Shown: positions 1 through 8,259 of the stretch, one piece after another
How positions within the stretch are numbered: the stretch's first letter is position 1
How the letters are laid out: each line of letters opens with the position of its first letter
Assembly: GCF_000308375.1 (NCBI RefSeq)
Contig: NZ_BAFQ01000294.1
Location: 1 to 64,000 of the forward strand
Length of the DNA stretch: 64,000 nt
Reading direction: 5' to 3'
DNA from: Nocardia aobensis NBRC 100429
Lineage (GTDB): Bacteria > Actinomycetota > Actinomycetes > Mycobacteriales > Mycobacteriaceae
The notes under the pieces: model-generated
The model's database searches: none
Told to the model about the DNA's origin: nothing
What the model saw: only the letters and a program-made list of their open reading frames with translations
Program-made: the position numbers and the translations under genes

Positions 1-541
1 GGTGGTGGGGGCTCGATCCGTCGCGGTAGTCGACGAGGTGTAGGTGACCCGACGGCTTCAGGACACGGAGTATCTCAATGGCAACAGCACGCTTCTCGTC
101 GGGCGGCAGCTGCCGAAACATCATGGCCGCCAGCGCTCGGTCGAATTCGCTGTCGGCGTACGGGAGTTGTTGTGCAAAGCACTTCACGAGCCGAAAGCCG
201 GACAGTCCCGTCGCGCGGCGTTGAGCGCGAACCAGCACTTGCGGGTCCGAGTCACAAGCGACGACATCCGCTTGCGGGTGTGCGAGCTTGGCCCGAAGTG
301 CAAGATTTGCTGTACCACAGCCAATCTCCAGCACCTTGCTGTCGGGGGCGATCCCCGCTTGGGCGAGAATTGCGCCATGCACGGTAGGTACACCGCGAAT
401 TCGGCTGCGGAGATCGTACCGTGGACCTGGTGTTTCGCGGCTTGCGCCGAGCCGGCTCCCAAGTTCTGATGTGGGGGTCCCGTGCTTTTCTCCCCTAACT
501 CGGAACGGCCGCCCACTCGCGGAGGCCTGGAACTTCACCAT
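1..541 (-). CDS. Class I SAM-dependent methyltransferase, 3' end cut by window edge
   Basis: The reverse strand reads open from an ATG at 541 to the window edge, about 180 residues. The Rossmann motif I is visible as VLEIGCGTA, followed by an acidic motif II region (DVVACDSDPQ) and a post-motif block (EILRVLKPSGHLHLVDYRDG), so it is a class I methyltransferase of the UbiE/Methyltransf_11 type. The substrate is not predictable. The start is supported by GAGGAG five bases upstream. It lies downstream of another methyltransferase and a small membrane protein on the same strand, separated from them by 222 bases, so it may have its own promoter or be the last gene of the operon. The C terminus is outside the window. 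Confidence 0.85.
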   Translation of the reverse strand, partial: MVKFQASASGRPFRVRGEKHGTPTSELGSRLGASRETPGPRYDLRSRIRGVPTVHGAILAQAGIAPDSKVLEIGCGTANLALRAKLAHPQADVVACDSDPQVLVRAQRRATGLSGFRLVKCFAQQLPYADSEFDRALAAMMFRQLPPDEKRAVAIEILRVLKPSGHLHLVDYRDGSSPHH

Positions 542-763
542 GGTCTCCTCGCCCGTGGGGGACAGGCCGGAACGCCGACTCGGACCGGTGTGCCGTCCGG
601 AGGCTGCGACCTGTACGCAGGGCTGGAATAAGCCGCCCGACCGAATTCGCAACCAGTCATCACTAACTCTCCCTCGTACTGTATTCGTTGACAAGCGCCC
701 GGGCGGTGGGGCGAACCCCAAGTGCGATTTCCTACGCATACGCGTGGCGCTGATTGCCGGGCT

Positions 764-1009
764 TCAGGCAACCTTCTCTACGGGATCCGAATTGGCACTG
801 CTGTGAAAGAGAACGTTCTTTCGTCGGTGGACTTGCCGGGCTCGGACGCGCCGACCCAGCAGTTGAACGACTAGCGACGCTGATACGGCATGCGCGGCGA
901 GGCCAAGGAGGACAAGCCCGAGCCCGAGACCGCTCAAACGCAGGTGCAGGAGCAACGTGACGACTAGGAGTGCGGTCACTGTCAGCCACGGTCTCGAAAT
1001 ATGCCTCAC
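764..1009 (-). CDS. Small membrane protein coupled to methyltransferase
   Basis: A predicted 81-residue protein beginning at GTG 1009, whose start overlaps the TGA of the upstream methyltransferase in a GTGA arrangement typical of translational coupling. Residues about 8-50 are strongly hydrophobic (WLTVTALLVVTLLLH, then LGLGLVLLGLAAHAVSASLVVQLLG), consistent with two membrane helices, followed by a basic tail. A longer reading from 1051 exists but would overlap the methyltransferase by 46 bases and lacks a ribosome site. I do not recognise a family. Co-translation suggests it anchors or serves the methyltransferase, which is inference. Confidence 0.55.
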   Translation of the reverse strand: MRHISRPWLTVTALLVVTLLLHLRLSGLGLGLVLLGLAAHAVSASLVVQLLGRRVRARQVHRRKNVLFHSSANSDPVEKVA

Positions 1010-1668
1010 GCTGCGCTCGCGGGCTTGACCGCGACGACGTAATGTGTCCATGGATGCAGGTCGCCTTCGGCAAGTTGACTGAATCCCGCCGCTCTTACCG
1101 ATCGCCCTAGTTGCTCGATAGCATTGTGTTCCATGGCATGTGCCGTCAAGATACCGACGAGCCGACGCCCAATCGGATTTGTCGGCGGCCGAAAATCTGC
1201 CACCATGACATGCCCGCCAGGGCGCAGAACACGATACATCTCCGCCAACGCGGCACCTCGCAATACCAGCGGCAAGTGATGCAACATCATGCAGCTCGTG
1301 ACGATGTCCAGGGAATTGTCCTCGACGTCAAGAGATTCGGCGATTCCGACCGCATAGGAACAGTTCGGCAACTGGGTGGCCCGTCGTGCCACTTCCAGCA
1401 TCGATCCGGATGCGTCGATACCACGTACCGTGCCGTGCTGCCCCGTCAACTCTGCAAGTCGACGCGTGAGTTGCCCTGTGCCGCAGCCGACATCGAGAAC
1501 ATTATCGCCGGCCCGGGCGCGACTGAGCGTGGCCAGCCGGTCGTAGACGAGGTCGCGACGGCCCCCGAAGAAGATCGCGTTGAAGAGGTCGTAGCTATGG
1601 CCGTGGTCCATGGTGAGCCCGGGAGTGTCAGGGTTCGGCTGTCGATGCAGCAGCTGTCCGAGGTGCAC
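1006..1668 (-). CDS. Class I SAM-dependent methyltransferase
   Basis: A 220-residue protein with a full class I methyltransferase core: YDRLATLSRARAGDNVLDVGCGTG (glycine-rich SAM loop), GIDASGSMLEVARR, SCMMLHHLP and EMYRVLRPGGHVMVADFRPP. These blocks place it in the UbiE/Methyltransf_11 group; the substrate is unknown. The start is GTG 1668, preceded by AAGGAG at six bases, rather than the ATG within the leader in another frame. Two palindromes lie directly upstream and a TetR regulator is divergent, so repression by that TetR is likely. A small membrane protein is coupled at its 3' end. Confidence 0.88.
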   Translation of the reverse strand: MHLGQLLHRQPNPDTPGLTMDHGHSYDLFNAIFFGGRRDLVYDRLATLSRARAGDNVLDVGCGTGQLTRRLAELTGQHGTVRGIDASGSMLEVARRATQLPNCSYAVGIAESLDVEDNSLDIVTSCMMLHHLPLVLRGAALAEMYRVLRPGGHVMVADFRPPTNPIGRRLVGILTAHAMEHNAIEQLGRSVRAAGFSQLAEGDLHPWTHYVVAVKPASAA

Positions 1669-1681
1669 AACATGCTCCTTA

Positions 1682-1724
1682 CTTAGTTCAGACTAAGAAC
1701 ATGGATAACTTAGTCATAACTAAG
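1682..1724. promoter_or_regulatory. Tandem palindromic operators between methyltransferase and TetR genes
   Basis: Two perfect inverted repeats with the same half site and the same four-base spacer occur here: CTTAGT, TCAG, ACTAAG at 1682-1697 and CTTAGT, CATA, ACTAAG at 1709-1724 (the second extends by one more base pair). Centres are 27 bases apart. They lie just upstream of the methyltransferase start and about 100 bases upstream of the divergent TetR gene, so they are probable binding sites for that TetR protein. Confidence 0.7.
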
Positions 1725-1825
1725 TAGTGACGCAAGAGCATCTGCGATGAAGTGTGACGATGTGCCGGTCGCCGCAGTGCGCCGCGCCGAACGAAGTCAG
1801 CTTCACGACTGGCTAGGATGGCGAG

Positions 1826-2446
1826 ATGTTCGCCAAGTCGTCCCCCACAGACGGCCGTCGTTCCCGGCTGAGCGCGCGAGATCGCAGAGCGTCGATTATC
1901 GAGGCCGCAACCGACGTCTTCGCAGAGTTCGGCTACTACCGCAGCACCATGGGCGAGGTGGCGCATCGCGTCGGAGTAACCGAACCGGTCGTCTTCCAGA
2001 ACTTCGGGACCAAAATGGCGTTGTACACGGCAGTGGTCGAAAGTTCGGCTTCGCGCATGTGTGCGCTGATCGATACGCTGGCAGAGCAAGCGACCTCTGC
2101 CGAGGAGCTTTTGTCGGCAGTAGTGGGCCCGGCGCGCGTCGATGAGCTGCATGCGCCAGGAGCCGTGGGGGTGATTTTCGCCGATGCGATGGCCTTGCAA
2201 ACCGAACCAGCGGTCCGGGAGGTCCTGCGCCACAGCATTCGCAAGATCGCCTCAGTCCTAGCCGCGAAGGTGGACGACGGCAAGAACGCCGGCCAACTGA
2301 GGGCGGATGTCGACGCCGAGGCAGCCGCGTGGCTGGTGTTGTCGTTTCTGGCAGGGCACGGCTTCCGTAGCGCGGTGATGCCGGACCGAAAACGGTTGGA
2401 AACCAAGTTATCCGAGTACACACTGGCCGCGCTTCTGGACAGGTGA
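1826..2446 (+). CDS. TetR family transcriptional regulator
   Basis: A 206-residue TetR-type repressor. The N-terminal helix-turn-helix is clear at about residues 20-65 (RASIIEAATDVFAEFGYYRS, then VGVTEPVVFQNFGTKMALY), with an all-helical ligand domain after it. The gene faces the methyltransferase operon across the tandem CTTAGT palindromes, and the usual TetR arrangement predicts that it represses that operon and itself. The ligand is unknown. Confidence 0.9.
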   Translation: MFAKSSPTDGRRSRLSARDRRASIIEAATDVFAEFGYYRSTMGEVAHRVGVTEPVVFQNFGTKMALYTAVVESSASRMCALIDTLAEQATSAEELLSAVVGPARVDELHAPGAVGVIFADAMALQTEPAVREVLRHSIRKIASVLAAKVDDGKNAGQLRADVDAEAAAWLVLSFLAGHGFRSAVMPDRKRLETKLSEYTLAALLDR

Positions 2447-2661
2447 GCCGGCAGAACCGGAGGTCCACCACACGGAAGCGGCTGTTCGAGTTTTCCTCCT
2501 TCTTGTCGGTCCGGCAATGGTTAGAAACGTGATGCGCCTGTAGTGGTCAGCGGCATCAAGCCCCGACCGCGGGCGCAGAACACCGCGAGCTGTCGAACCT
2601 CGAGATCCACCTAGAACGTTCTGATGTGTACCTCTGAGCTCGTTGCGCCAATGTGCGGTTA

Positions 2662-2854
2662 TTGTATCCAAAGGGTCTGTTAGAGTCTACAAGTCAAGGC
2701 AGGCTGGATGCATGCGTGGTGTGCGCATCGCTGGGCCCACACGTGCTCCGTGGTGCGGTAGCGCCTGAGTGTAGCGTCCTGCTCGAACCTCGCTGCTCGC
2801 CAACGATCGAGGTCACGAGCGATGTGCATCCAATCACGTGGATTTCGTATCCAA
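2662..2854. promoter_or_regulatory. TTGTATCCAA-type boxes in the long leader of the thioredoxin gene
   Basis: The 529-base stretch between the TetR stop (2446) and the thioredoxin start (2976) holds no convincing gene. It contains two copies of a box found throughout this window: TTGTATCCAA at 2662-2671 and TCGTATCCAA at 2845-2854. The second is about 120 bases upstream of the thioredoxin start. Both resemble operators of FCD-type GntR regulators. Confidence 0.5.
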
Positions 2855-2975
2855 CTTGATGTAGGTTAGATTCGAGCTTCGCCCCTTCGGATGCATCGGA
2901 ACGGCGGCCTGGCAGGAATGTTATTGCTATGTCGTCGATATCGCGGCGCCGAACCGTTCAATCATCGAGAGAGAT

Positions 2976-3314
2976 ATGTCTACCGGAAAATCAACTGGGA
3001 TCATCGAAGTTACCGATCGATCGTTTGAGGATGTAGTGCTGGCGTCTGAAAAGATGGTCTTGCTCGATTTTTGGGCTGAATGGTGCCCTACGTGCAAGGC
3101 ATTGACGCCCGTCCTGGAAGAGTTTGCGGCGCAGTACAGTCACAAAGTTGCGGTTGCTGCGGTCGATGCGGATCGGAACCCGGGAACGGCAGCCAGATAC
3201 AGCGTCGCCTCCGTCCCAACTTTGTTGCTCTTCCGTGGTGGCCAGATGCTTCGACGTATTTCTGGAACGCAGACGAAAGCTACCTTGATACGTGAGCTCA
3301 GCGAACTTCTGTAG
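2976..3314 (+). CDS. Thioredoxin-like protein with CPTC active site
   Basis: A 112-residue single-domain thioredoxin. The active site lies at residues 36-40, WCPTC followed by K, and the cis-proline loop SVPTLLL is at about 79-85; the strand FWAEWC and the helix after it fit the fold. Canonical thioredoxins have CGPC; the CPTC pair here should change redox potential, so it may serve a dedicated partner rather than general disulfide reduction. The ATG is preceded by GAGAGA. It stands alone, with two TTGTATCCAA-like boxes in its leader. Confidence 0.88.
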   Translation: MSTGKSTGIIEVTDRSFEDVVLASEKMVLLDFWAEWCPTCKALTPVLEEFAAQYSHKVAVAAVDADRNPGTAARYSVASVPTLLLFRGGQMLRRISGTQTKATLIRELSELL

Positions 3315-3666
3315 TAGATTTAGTGCAAGCTGTCCGGTTCTGATCGGCGGAACTGCATGCAACCTGTTGCTGCCCGCCTGGATCGAGCGGGCGGATCGAA
3401 CATCCACTGCGAGTCCATTCGATATCGATCGGAGCCTGTGGGCAATCGCCTCGCCTGTCGTCTTGTTCGGTACGGCGCTTTTCGGGCATGAGGTTGGCTA
3501 TCGGAAGCATGCGTTTTTAAATTCGGAACCGGGCGGAACGGAAAGTTTTATCGCGCCGCTGTAAAGCGAATTTGGATCCGCAGGACGTCATCGACTGACC
3601 CCGGATCGCTGAGAGCTTCGGGGCGAGAGTTGCCGGTAGCCTCCGGCAGGTAAAGGGAGAATTTCG
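3315..3666. other. Intergenic stretch with no supported gene
   Basis: A 90-codon reading frame starting inside the thioredoxin end (3292-3564, plus) has a hydrophobic patch but no recognisable family and no clear ribosome site, so I do not call it. The last 60 bases lead into the desaturase gene, with AAAGGGAGA a few bases before its ATG. Confidence 0.4.
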
Positions 3667-5055
3667 ATGGCCATCACGGATATACGGGCCTTCGCTCATC
3701 TCGCCGAGGCCGACATCGAGGAACTCGGTCGCGAATTGGACCAGCTTCGAACAGACATCGAGCAATCGCTCGGACAACGAGACGCCGAATACATTCGGCG
3801 CGTCATAAAATTTCACCGCAGCCTTGAGGCATCGGCGCGTCTGTTGTTGTGAGCCAGCCGAGACCGAGTACCGCGCACAGTCGGGACCGTGATGCTGGCA
3901 ACCGCCAAGATCATCGAGATGATGGAACTCGGCCACAACATCAGCCACGGCCAATGGGACTGGATGAACGATCCCGAGATCCACTCCAACAACTGGGAAT
4001 GGGACTTCTTCGGCCCTTCCGCTCATTGGAAGCGTTCGCACAACTACGTCCACCATGCCTACACCAACGTCTATGGGATGGACGAGGACCTGGGCTTTGT
4101 CATCCTGCGGATGACCCGTGACGAGCCATGGCGTCCGGTCCATCTGCTGCAACCGGTGACGAACCTGATCATCGCAGCAGCGTTCGAGTTGGCCATTGCC
4201 GTACACGATTTGGCACTCGAGCGGCGACATCTGGGCATTCCCCGCAGCCGGCTGAAGTCGAAACCGAACATCGAGTTCGCGCGGAAGGTCGCACGTCAGG
4301 TCGGTAAGGACTTCCTGCTGTTCCCGGCGTTGAGCGGACGGAGGTTCCGCCAGACGCTTGCGGCGAATGCCTCAGCGTTGTTGCTGCGCAATCTGTGGTC
4401 CTATCTCGTAATCATGTGTGGGCACTTCCCCGACGGTGCTGAAAAGTTCACCACCGAACACATAGAGGGGGAGACCCGTGGTGAGTGGTATCTGCGACAA
4501 CTACTGGGCACCGCGAACTTCACCGCCGGCACGGTACTTGCGTTCCTGACAGGCGGCCTCTGCTACCAGATCGAACACCATCTGTTCCCCGACCTGCCCA
4601 GCAACCGCTACCCCGAAATTGCCAAGCGTGTTCGCGCCCTGTGTGACACGTACGACTTGCCGTACACGACCGGGCCGCTGCTCGCGCAGTTCTGGCAGGC
4701 TCACCGCACGGTGTGGAAACTCGCGCTGCCGGATTGGTTGCTGCGTCGCACGTCCGACGATTCTGCGGAAACTCGCTCCGAACGCAAATTCTTCGAGGTT
4801 TCGGGTGATCGGCCTGTCCGACAGCCGAACGAGCCTGTCACCGGTGCGCGGCAGGGGCTGCGCACTGCCCTGTCGGTGGCCGCCTCGTCGAAGCGGCGTG
4901 CTCTGCCCCAGATAACTGTCCGTTATCCGGGTGTGAAGCGAGGGTGGGTAAGTGTGTCGTCAGGGCGGGCTTTCGGCATTTTTCGTTGGCGGGAGGCAGT
5001 CGCAGTCGCAGGTAGGTTTTCGTGGTCGAGTTGGGCCCTCAGGCGGCGAGCATGA
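3667..5055 (+). pseudogene. DesA3-like acyl-CoA/fatty acid desaturase interrupted by an in-frame TGA
   Basis: Two segments in the same frame together make one membrane fatty acid desaturase. Residues 1-61 (MAITDIRAFAHLAEADIEEL) match the usual N terminus, a TGA stands at 3850-3852, and the frame then continues through MLATAKIIEMMELGHNISHG. The three histidine boxes are intact: ELGHNISHG, HNYVHHAY and QIEHHLFPDLP. The protein would be a di-iron delta-9-type desaturase like mycobacterial DesA3. The stop falls where relatives normally carry on into a membrane segment, so it is a point change rather than a natural end. The C-terminal tail after GLRTAL is longer than usual and overlaps the next reading frame, hinting at a second lesion. 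A sequencing error or internal re-start cannot be excluded. Confidence 0.75.
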
Positions 5056-5081
5056 GCTGGCTGAGGCGTGGTTCGGGAGCT

Positions 5082-5981
5082 ATGAGCGGTTTCGACAACA
5101 CAACGGTCATGACAAGCGGGGGCAACCCCGTGGGTGCGGTCGATCCGGGTGTCGACTGGGGTGGTTTCGAGCTTCCGATGCGGGTGGGCGCCACCTTGGG
5201 CGAGGTCGAGAAATTGCTGGCTGGTGAATTCGCCGGACTAGGTGCTGCCTTACGTCGGCCCACATCGGTGGCGGTGTCGGCCGATGGTGTTTGTGTGCGT
5301 CTTCGTCCGCTGTTTACCGTTCTTGCCGGACAAGTTGGCCCGCGACCGGATGATTCGGCACTGGTTACCGCGGCGGCGGTCCTCGAACTCGTTTACCTCG
5401 CTACGCTGTGTCACGGCTGGGTTCATGACGAAGCGCCGGTGCGGCGGTGGCCATCTTCGGACGTGGCGGTGCAGAACGGACGGGACCTCTACGTTTTGAC
5501 CGGCGACTATCTGTCCGCCCACGCCTCGGTACTGGTGTCGAGGCTGGGCGCGGACGCAGCGCGGATCGTCGCGGAGGCTTTTGCCACGGTGGTCACCGGG
5601 CAGATGCGCGAAAAATCGGATCCGCAGCGTAACGACGATCTGATCGACCGCTACCTGCGGATCGCCCGGGAGAAGACCGGGACGTTGTTCGGTGCGTGCT
5701 GCCGACTCGGCGGTATGTACTGCGGTGCCAGCGCCAGCGACGTCGATGTGCTGAGCCGGTTCGGTGCCACTGTGGGCGTGGTTGCGCATATCGCCGATGA
5801 CCTCACCCGCGCTGTGTCGACGCCTGACGGACTAACAGAACCGGAACTCGAGGAGTCGATGCGGAAACAGCTTCTCGACCATGCTGGTCTTGCGGACACT
5901 GAATTGATCGCACTGCCTAGCGGGGCTGGTGTCGAGGGTCTGCGGCGGGCAGTGCGCCACCTCGCGGAACGCGCGGGATAG
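5082..5981 (+). CDS. Divergent polyprenyl (GGPP-type) synthetase lacking the aspartate-rich motifs
   Basis: About 300 residues align with trans-isoprenyl diphosphate synthases: the helix AAAVLELVYLATLCHG, then GDYLSAHASVLVSRLG and REKTGTLFGACCRLGG. The first aspartate-rich motif (LHDDVxD in active enzymes) is replaced by CHGWVHDEAP, and the second (DDxxD) reads HIADDLTR, so magnesium-diphosphate binding should be impaired. It may be a non-catalytic subunit or a decaying synthase. The gene sits three bases before a lycopene cyclase, which points to carotenoid metabolism. The start is uncertain: ATG 5082 follows GGGAG closely, while GTG 5022 and ATG 5052 are also open. Confidence 0.72.
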   Translation: MSGFDNTTVMTSGGNPVGAVDPGVDWGGFELPMRVGATLGEVEKLLAGEFAGLGAALRRPTSVAVSADGVCVRLRPLFTVLAGQVGPRPDDSALVTAAAVLELVYLATLCHGWVHDEAPVRRWPSSDVAVQNGRDLYVLTGDYLSAHASVLVSRLGADAARIVAEAFATVVTGQMREKSDPQRNDDLIDRYLRIAREKTGTLFGACCRLGGMYCGASASDVDVLSRFGATVGVVAHIADDLTRAVSTPDGLTEPELEESMRKQLLDHAGLADTELIALPSGAGVEGLRRAVRHLAERAG

Positions 5982-5984
5982 GCA

Positions 5985-7205
5985 TTGGCAAGCAGTATTT
6001 CTCGCGGGACGCGCGAGGTAGACCTGTGCGTAGTCGGTCTCGGTCCCGCGGGCCGGGCACTGGCACACCGCGCCTCCCAGGCCGGGCTGACCGTGGCGGT
6101 GGTGGATCCGCGGCCGGACAGATTGTGGCCACCCACTTTTGGCTGCTGGGTCGATGAACTTCCCTCATGGCTGCCCGCCACCACGATCGCCGTCCGCATC
6201 GCGCGGCCTATCGTTTGGACGAACAGGCGCCGCAATATCGACCGGGAGTATTGCGTCCTGTCCAAACCCCGGCTCCGCGCCGCGTTGTCCCTCGACGATG
6301 CCCGCGTCGTGGCTGCTCGGGCCACGCGGGTCGAGCCACATCGAGTGAAACTTTCCAACGGGACAGCCCTCACCGCGGCGACGGTTTTCGACACTCGCGG
6401 CTCGACGTCCGGGCACCGGCGACGCATGGCGAGCGCCCACGGCATCTTCGTCGACGCCGATATCGCGGCGCCGATGATCGGCGACGGTGAAGGATTGCTG
6501 ATGGACTGGCGGCGCGGCAACGGCGCCAGCTCGCAGGAACCGCCCTCGTTCCTGTATGCCATGCCGCTGGGCGATGGAACAGTCGTCTTCGAGGAGACCA
6601 GCCTCGGCTTGTGTGGTGGCATGCCGCAGCACGAACTACGCAGGCGGACAGTGAATCGTCTCGCCGCCCACGGCATCAGGCTCAATGGTGACGAGAGGTG
6701 CGAGGCCGCCCACTACCCACTGGTTGAGCCGCCACCGAAACCCGGCGCCGGGCGGGTGGTCGGGTATGGCGCCCGCGGTGGCATGATGAATCCGGCCACC
6801 GGATACAGCGTGGCCGATTCCCTGGCACTGGCCGACACGGCGGTCACCGCTCTGCAACAAGGAGAAGATCCGATCGCCGCGCTGTGGCCCTGGCAGGCGC
6901 GGCTGGTGTACTGGATGCGCGTTCGTGGCCTGTGGGGGCTGGGCAGGCTGACGACCGAACAATCGATCGCCGCGTTCGACTCCTTCTTCACCGCCACGCC
7001 ACGCGGCCAGCGCGCCGTCTTGTCCACTCGCGACGACTACGCGACACTCGCCGCACTCCTGGTCAGGACAGTCGCCCACACTTGGCCGTTCCACTGGCGC
7101 TTCGACTTCGTCGGCTGGACCCACCGCAATCGCTGGACCGATTACACCTTCAACCTCCCGGCCCGCACACAACAATCCCACCCCGGCGCCTCGGCAACAC
7201 CCTGA
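5985..7205 (+). CDS. crtL: Lycopene cyclase, plant-type CrtL family
   Basis: A 406-residue flavoprotein. The FAD-binding dinucleotide fold opens the protein (LCVVGLGPAGRALAHRAS, then VVDPRP). Cyclase signatures follow: TFGCWVDEL, FLYAMPLGDGTVVFEETSL and GMMNPATGYSVADSLALA, the last matching the GMVHPSTGY block of plant and actinobacterial CrtL proteins. The enzyme would convert lycopene ends to beta- or epsilon-rings at the membrane. The likely start is TTG 5985, three bases after the upstream stop, so it is probably co-transcribed with the prenyl synthase-like gene. The specificity, beta or other ring type, cannot be read from sequence alone. Confidence 0.88.
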   Translation: MASSISRGTREVDLCVVGLGPAGRALAHRASQAGLTVAVVDPRPDRLWPPTFGCWVDELPSWLPATTIAVRIARPIVWTNRRRNIDREYCVLSKPRLRAALSLDDARVVAARATRVEPHRVKLSNGTALTAATVFDTRGSTSGHRRRMASAHGIFVDADIAAPMIGDGEGLLMDWRRGNGASSQEPPSFLYAMPLGDGTVVFEETSLGLCGGMPQHELRRRTVNRLAAHGIRLNGDERCEAAHYPLVEPPPKPGAGRVVGYGARGGMMNPATGYSVADSLALADTAVTALQQGEDPIAALWPWQARLVYWMRVRGLWGLGRLTTEQSIAAFDSFFTATPRGQRAVLSTRDDYATLAALLVRTVAHTWPFHWRFDFVGWTHRNRWTDYTFNLPARTQQSHPGASATP

Positions 7206-7244
7206 GAAGACCGATCAGAACAAAGTATCGCGGACCCGTATCGG

Positions 7245-7360
7245 CCGGTACCGGTTGGGCCGAGCAGAGCAAGCTCGGTGTCGATGTCTACGTTGATATC
7301 GCCGAAGAAGTTGATGTTCTCACCGTGCGCCGGGCTGATGTGCGCCAGCACTTTCCTCCT
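7245..7360 (-). mobile_element. Possible 3' remnant of a Tn3-family transposase
   Basis: On the reverse strand a short open stretch reads VLAHISPAHGENINFFGD and then NVDIDTELALLGPTG. This pattern (HISP, NINFFG, ELA-L) resembles the extreme C terminus of Tn3-type transposases as I remember them, but it is only about 35 residues and no other part of the transposase is present. It abuts the decayed cyclase copy. Treat as tentative. Confidence 0.3.
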
Positions 7361-7442
7361 ACCAATGCGGGGCGGGCATGCTCCGTCTGCTTCGAGGGCG
7401 TCGGTCCGTGATGGGTTTCGGCTGATCGTAGTCGTCTCCCGT

Positions 7443-8150
7443 CTACCGGGTGCGATGGGTCCAGCCGACCAGGTCGTAGCGCCACCGGAACGGGTGCGGG
7501 TACGCACCGTGTTGAACAATACGGCTCCCGGCGCCGTGTACTCGTCGTACGCGGACAGCAGCGCGCGTTGTTCACGCGGCGCGAGGCTTGGAAGAAGGAC
7601 TCGAACATCGCGATCGATTGGTCGGTGGTGAGCCGGCCCAGCCCTCCCAGTTGACGCAGCCGCATCCAGCGAACTAGCCGGGCCTGCCAGGGCCACAGTG
7701 CGGCGACCGGATCACGCTCTTCGCGCACCGCGTTGACCGCCGTATCCACCAGTGCCAGGGAATCGGCCACGCTGTGGCTGGTGGCCGGATTCATCATGCC
7801 GCTGCATGAACCGAACGCCATCGCCTACGGCCTCGTTCTTCGGCGGCCGCAGATCCAACGGGTAGTGCGGCGACTCGTCCAGCTGGTTGCCGGGTGGCGC
7901 ATGCCATGAACGTCGAGCCGGCGTAGCAGGCGTTTACGTAGTTCACGCTGCGGCATACCACCGCGGAGACTGAGGCTGGGCTCCTCGAAGACCCCCGTGC
8001 CGTCACCCACCGGTACCGCATACAGAAACGACGGCGGCTCATCGTCGCCAGGCGGATGGGAGTGCTACTTGGAAGACCTCTTCGAAGCCGGCCCATCAGT
8101 GATGACGAACGGAACGGTTGACGCGGTGAAGGCCAACCCTGTCGCTGCAG
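7443..8150 (-). pseudogene. Decayed inverted copy of lycopene cyclase (C-terminal 60 percent)
   Basis: The reverse strand carries cyclase sequence in three frames: PPSFLYAVPVGDGTGVFEE and GGMPQRELRKRLL near 8040-7930, NPATSHSVADSLALVDTAV through ALWPWQARLVRWMR and LTTDQSIAMFESFF near 7790-7600, then HPFRWRYDLVGWTHRTR ending at a stop near 7443. Each block matches the intact cyclase at 5985-7205. There are at least two frameshifts, a stop and a missing N terminus, and the piece before the first block is disrupted. It is a non-functional paralogue in inverted orientation to the intact gene. Confidence 0.82.
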
Positions 8151-8259
8151 CACACCATATTCATTACGAAGAACCGTGATGTGCTTGTACGTGACTGCGG
8201 CCTCGCAGGCAAAGGATGGGCGGCCCGACGCGTCGGCAAGTAAAAAATTCCGATTCGGC

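Noticed and set aside
8225..8236. Palindrome CCGACGCGTCGG after the LysE gene
   Set aside because: No loop and no T run on the correct side, so it does not make a convincing terminator; short GC palindromes are expected by chance.
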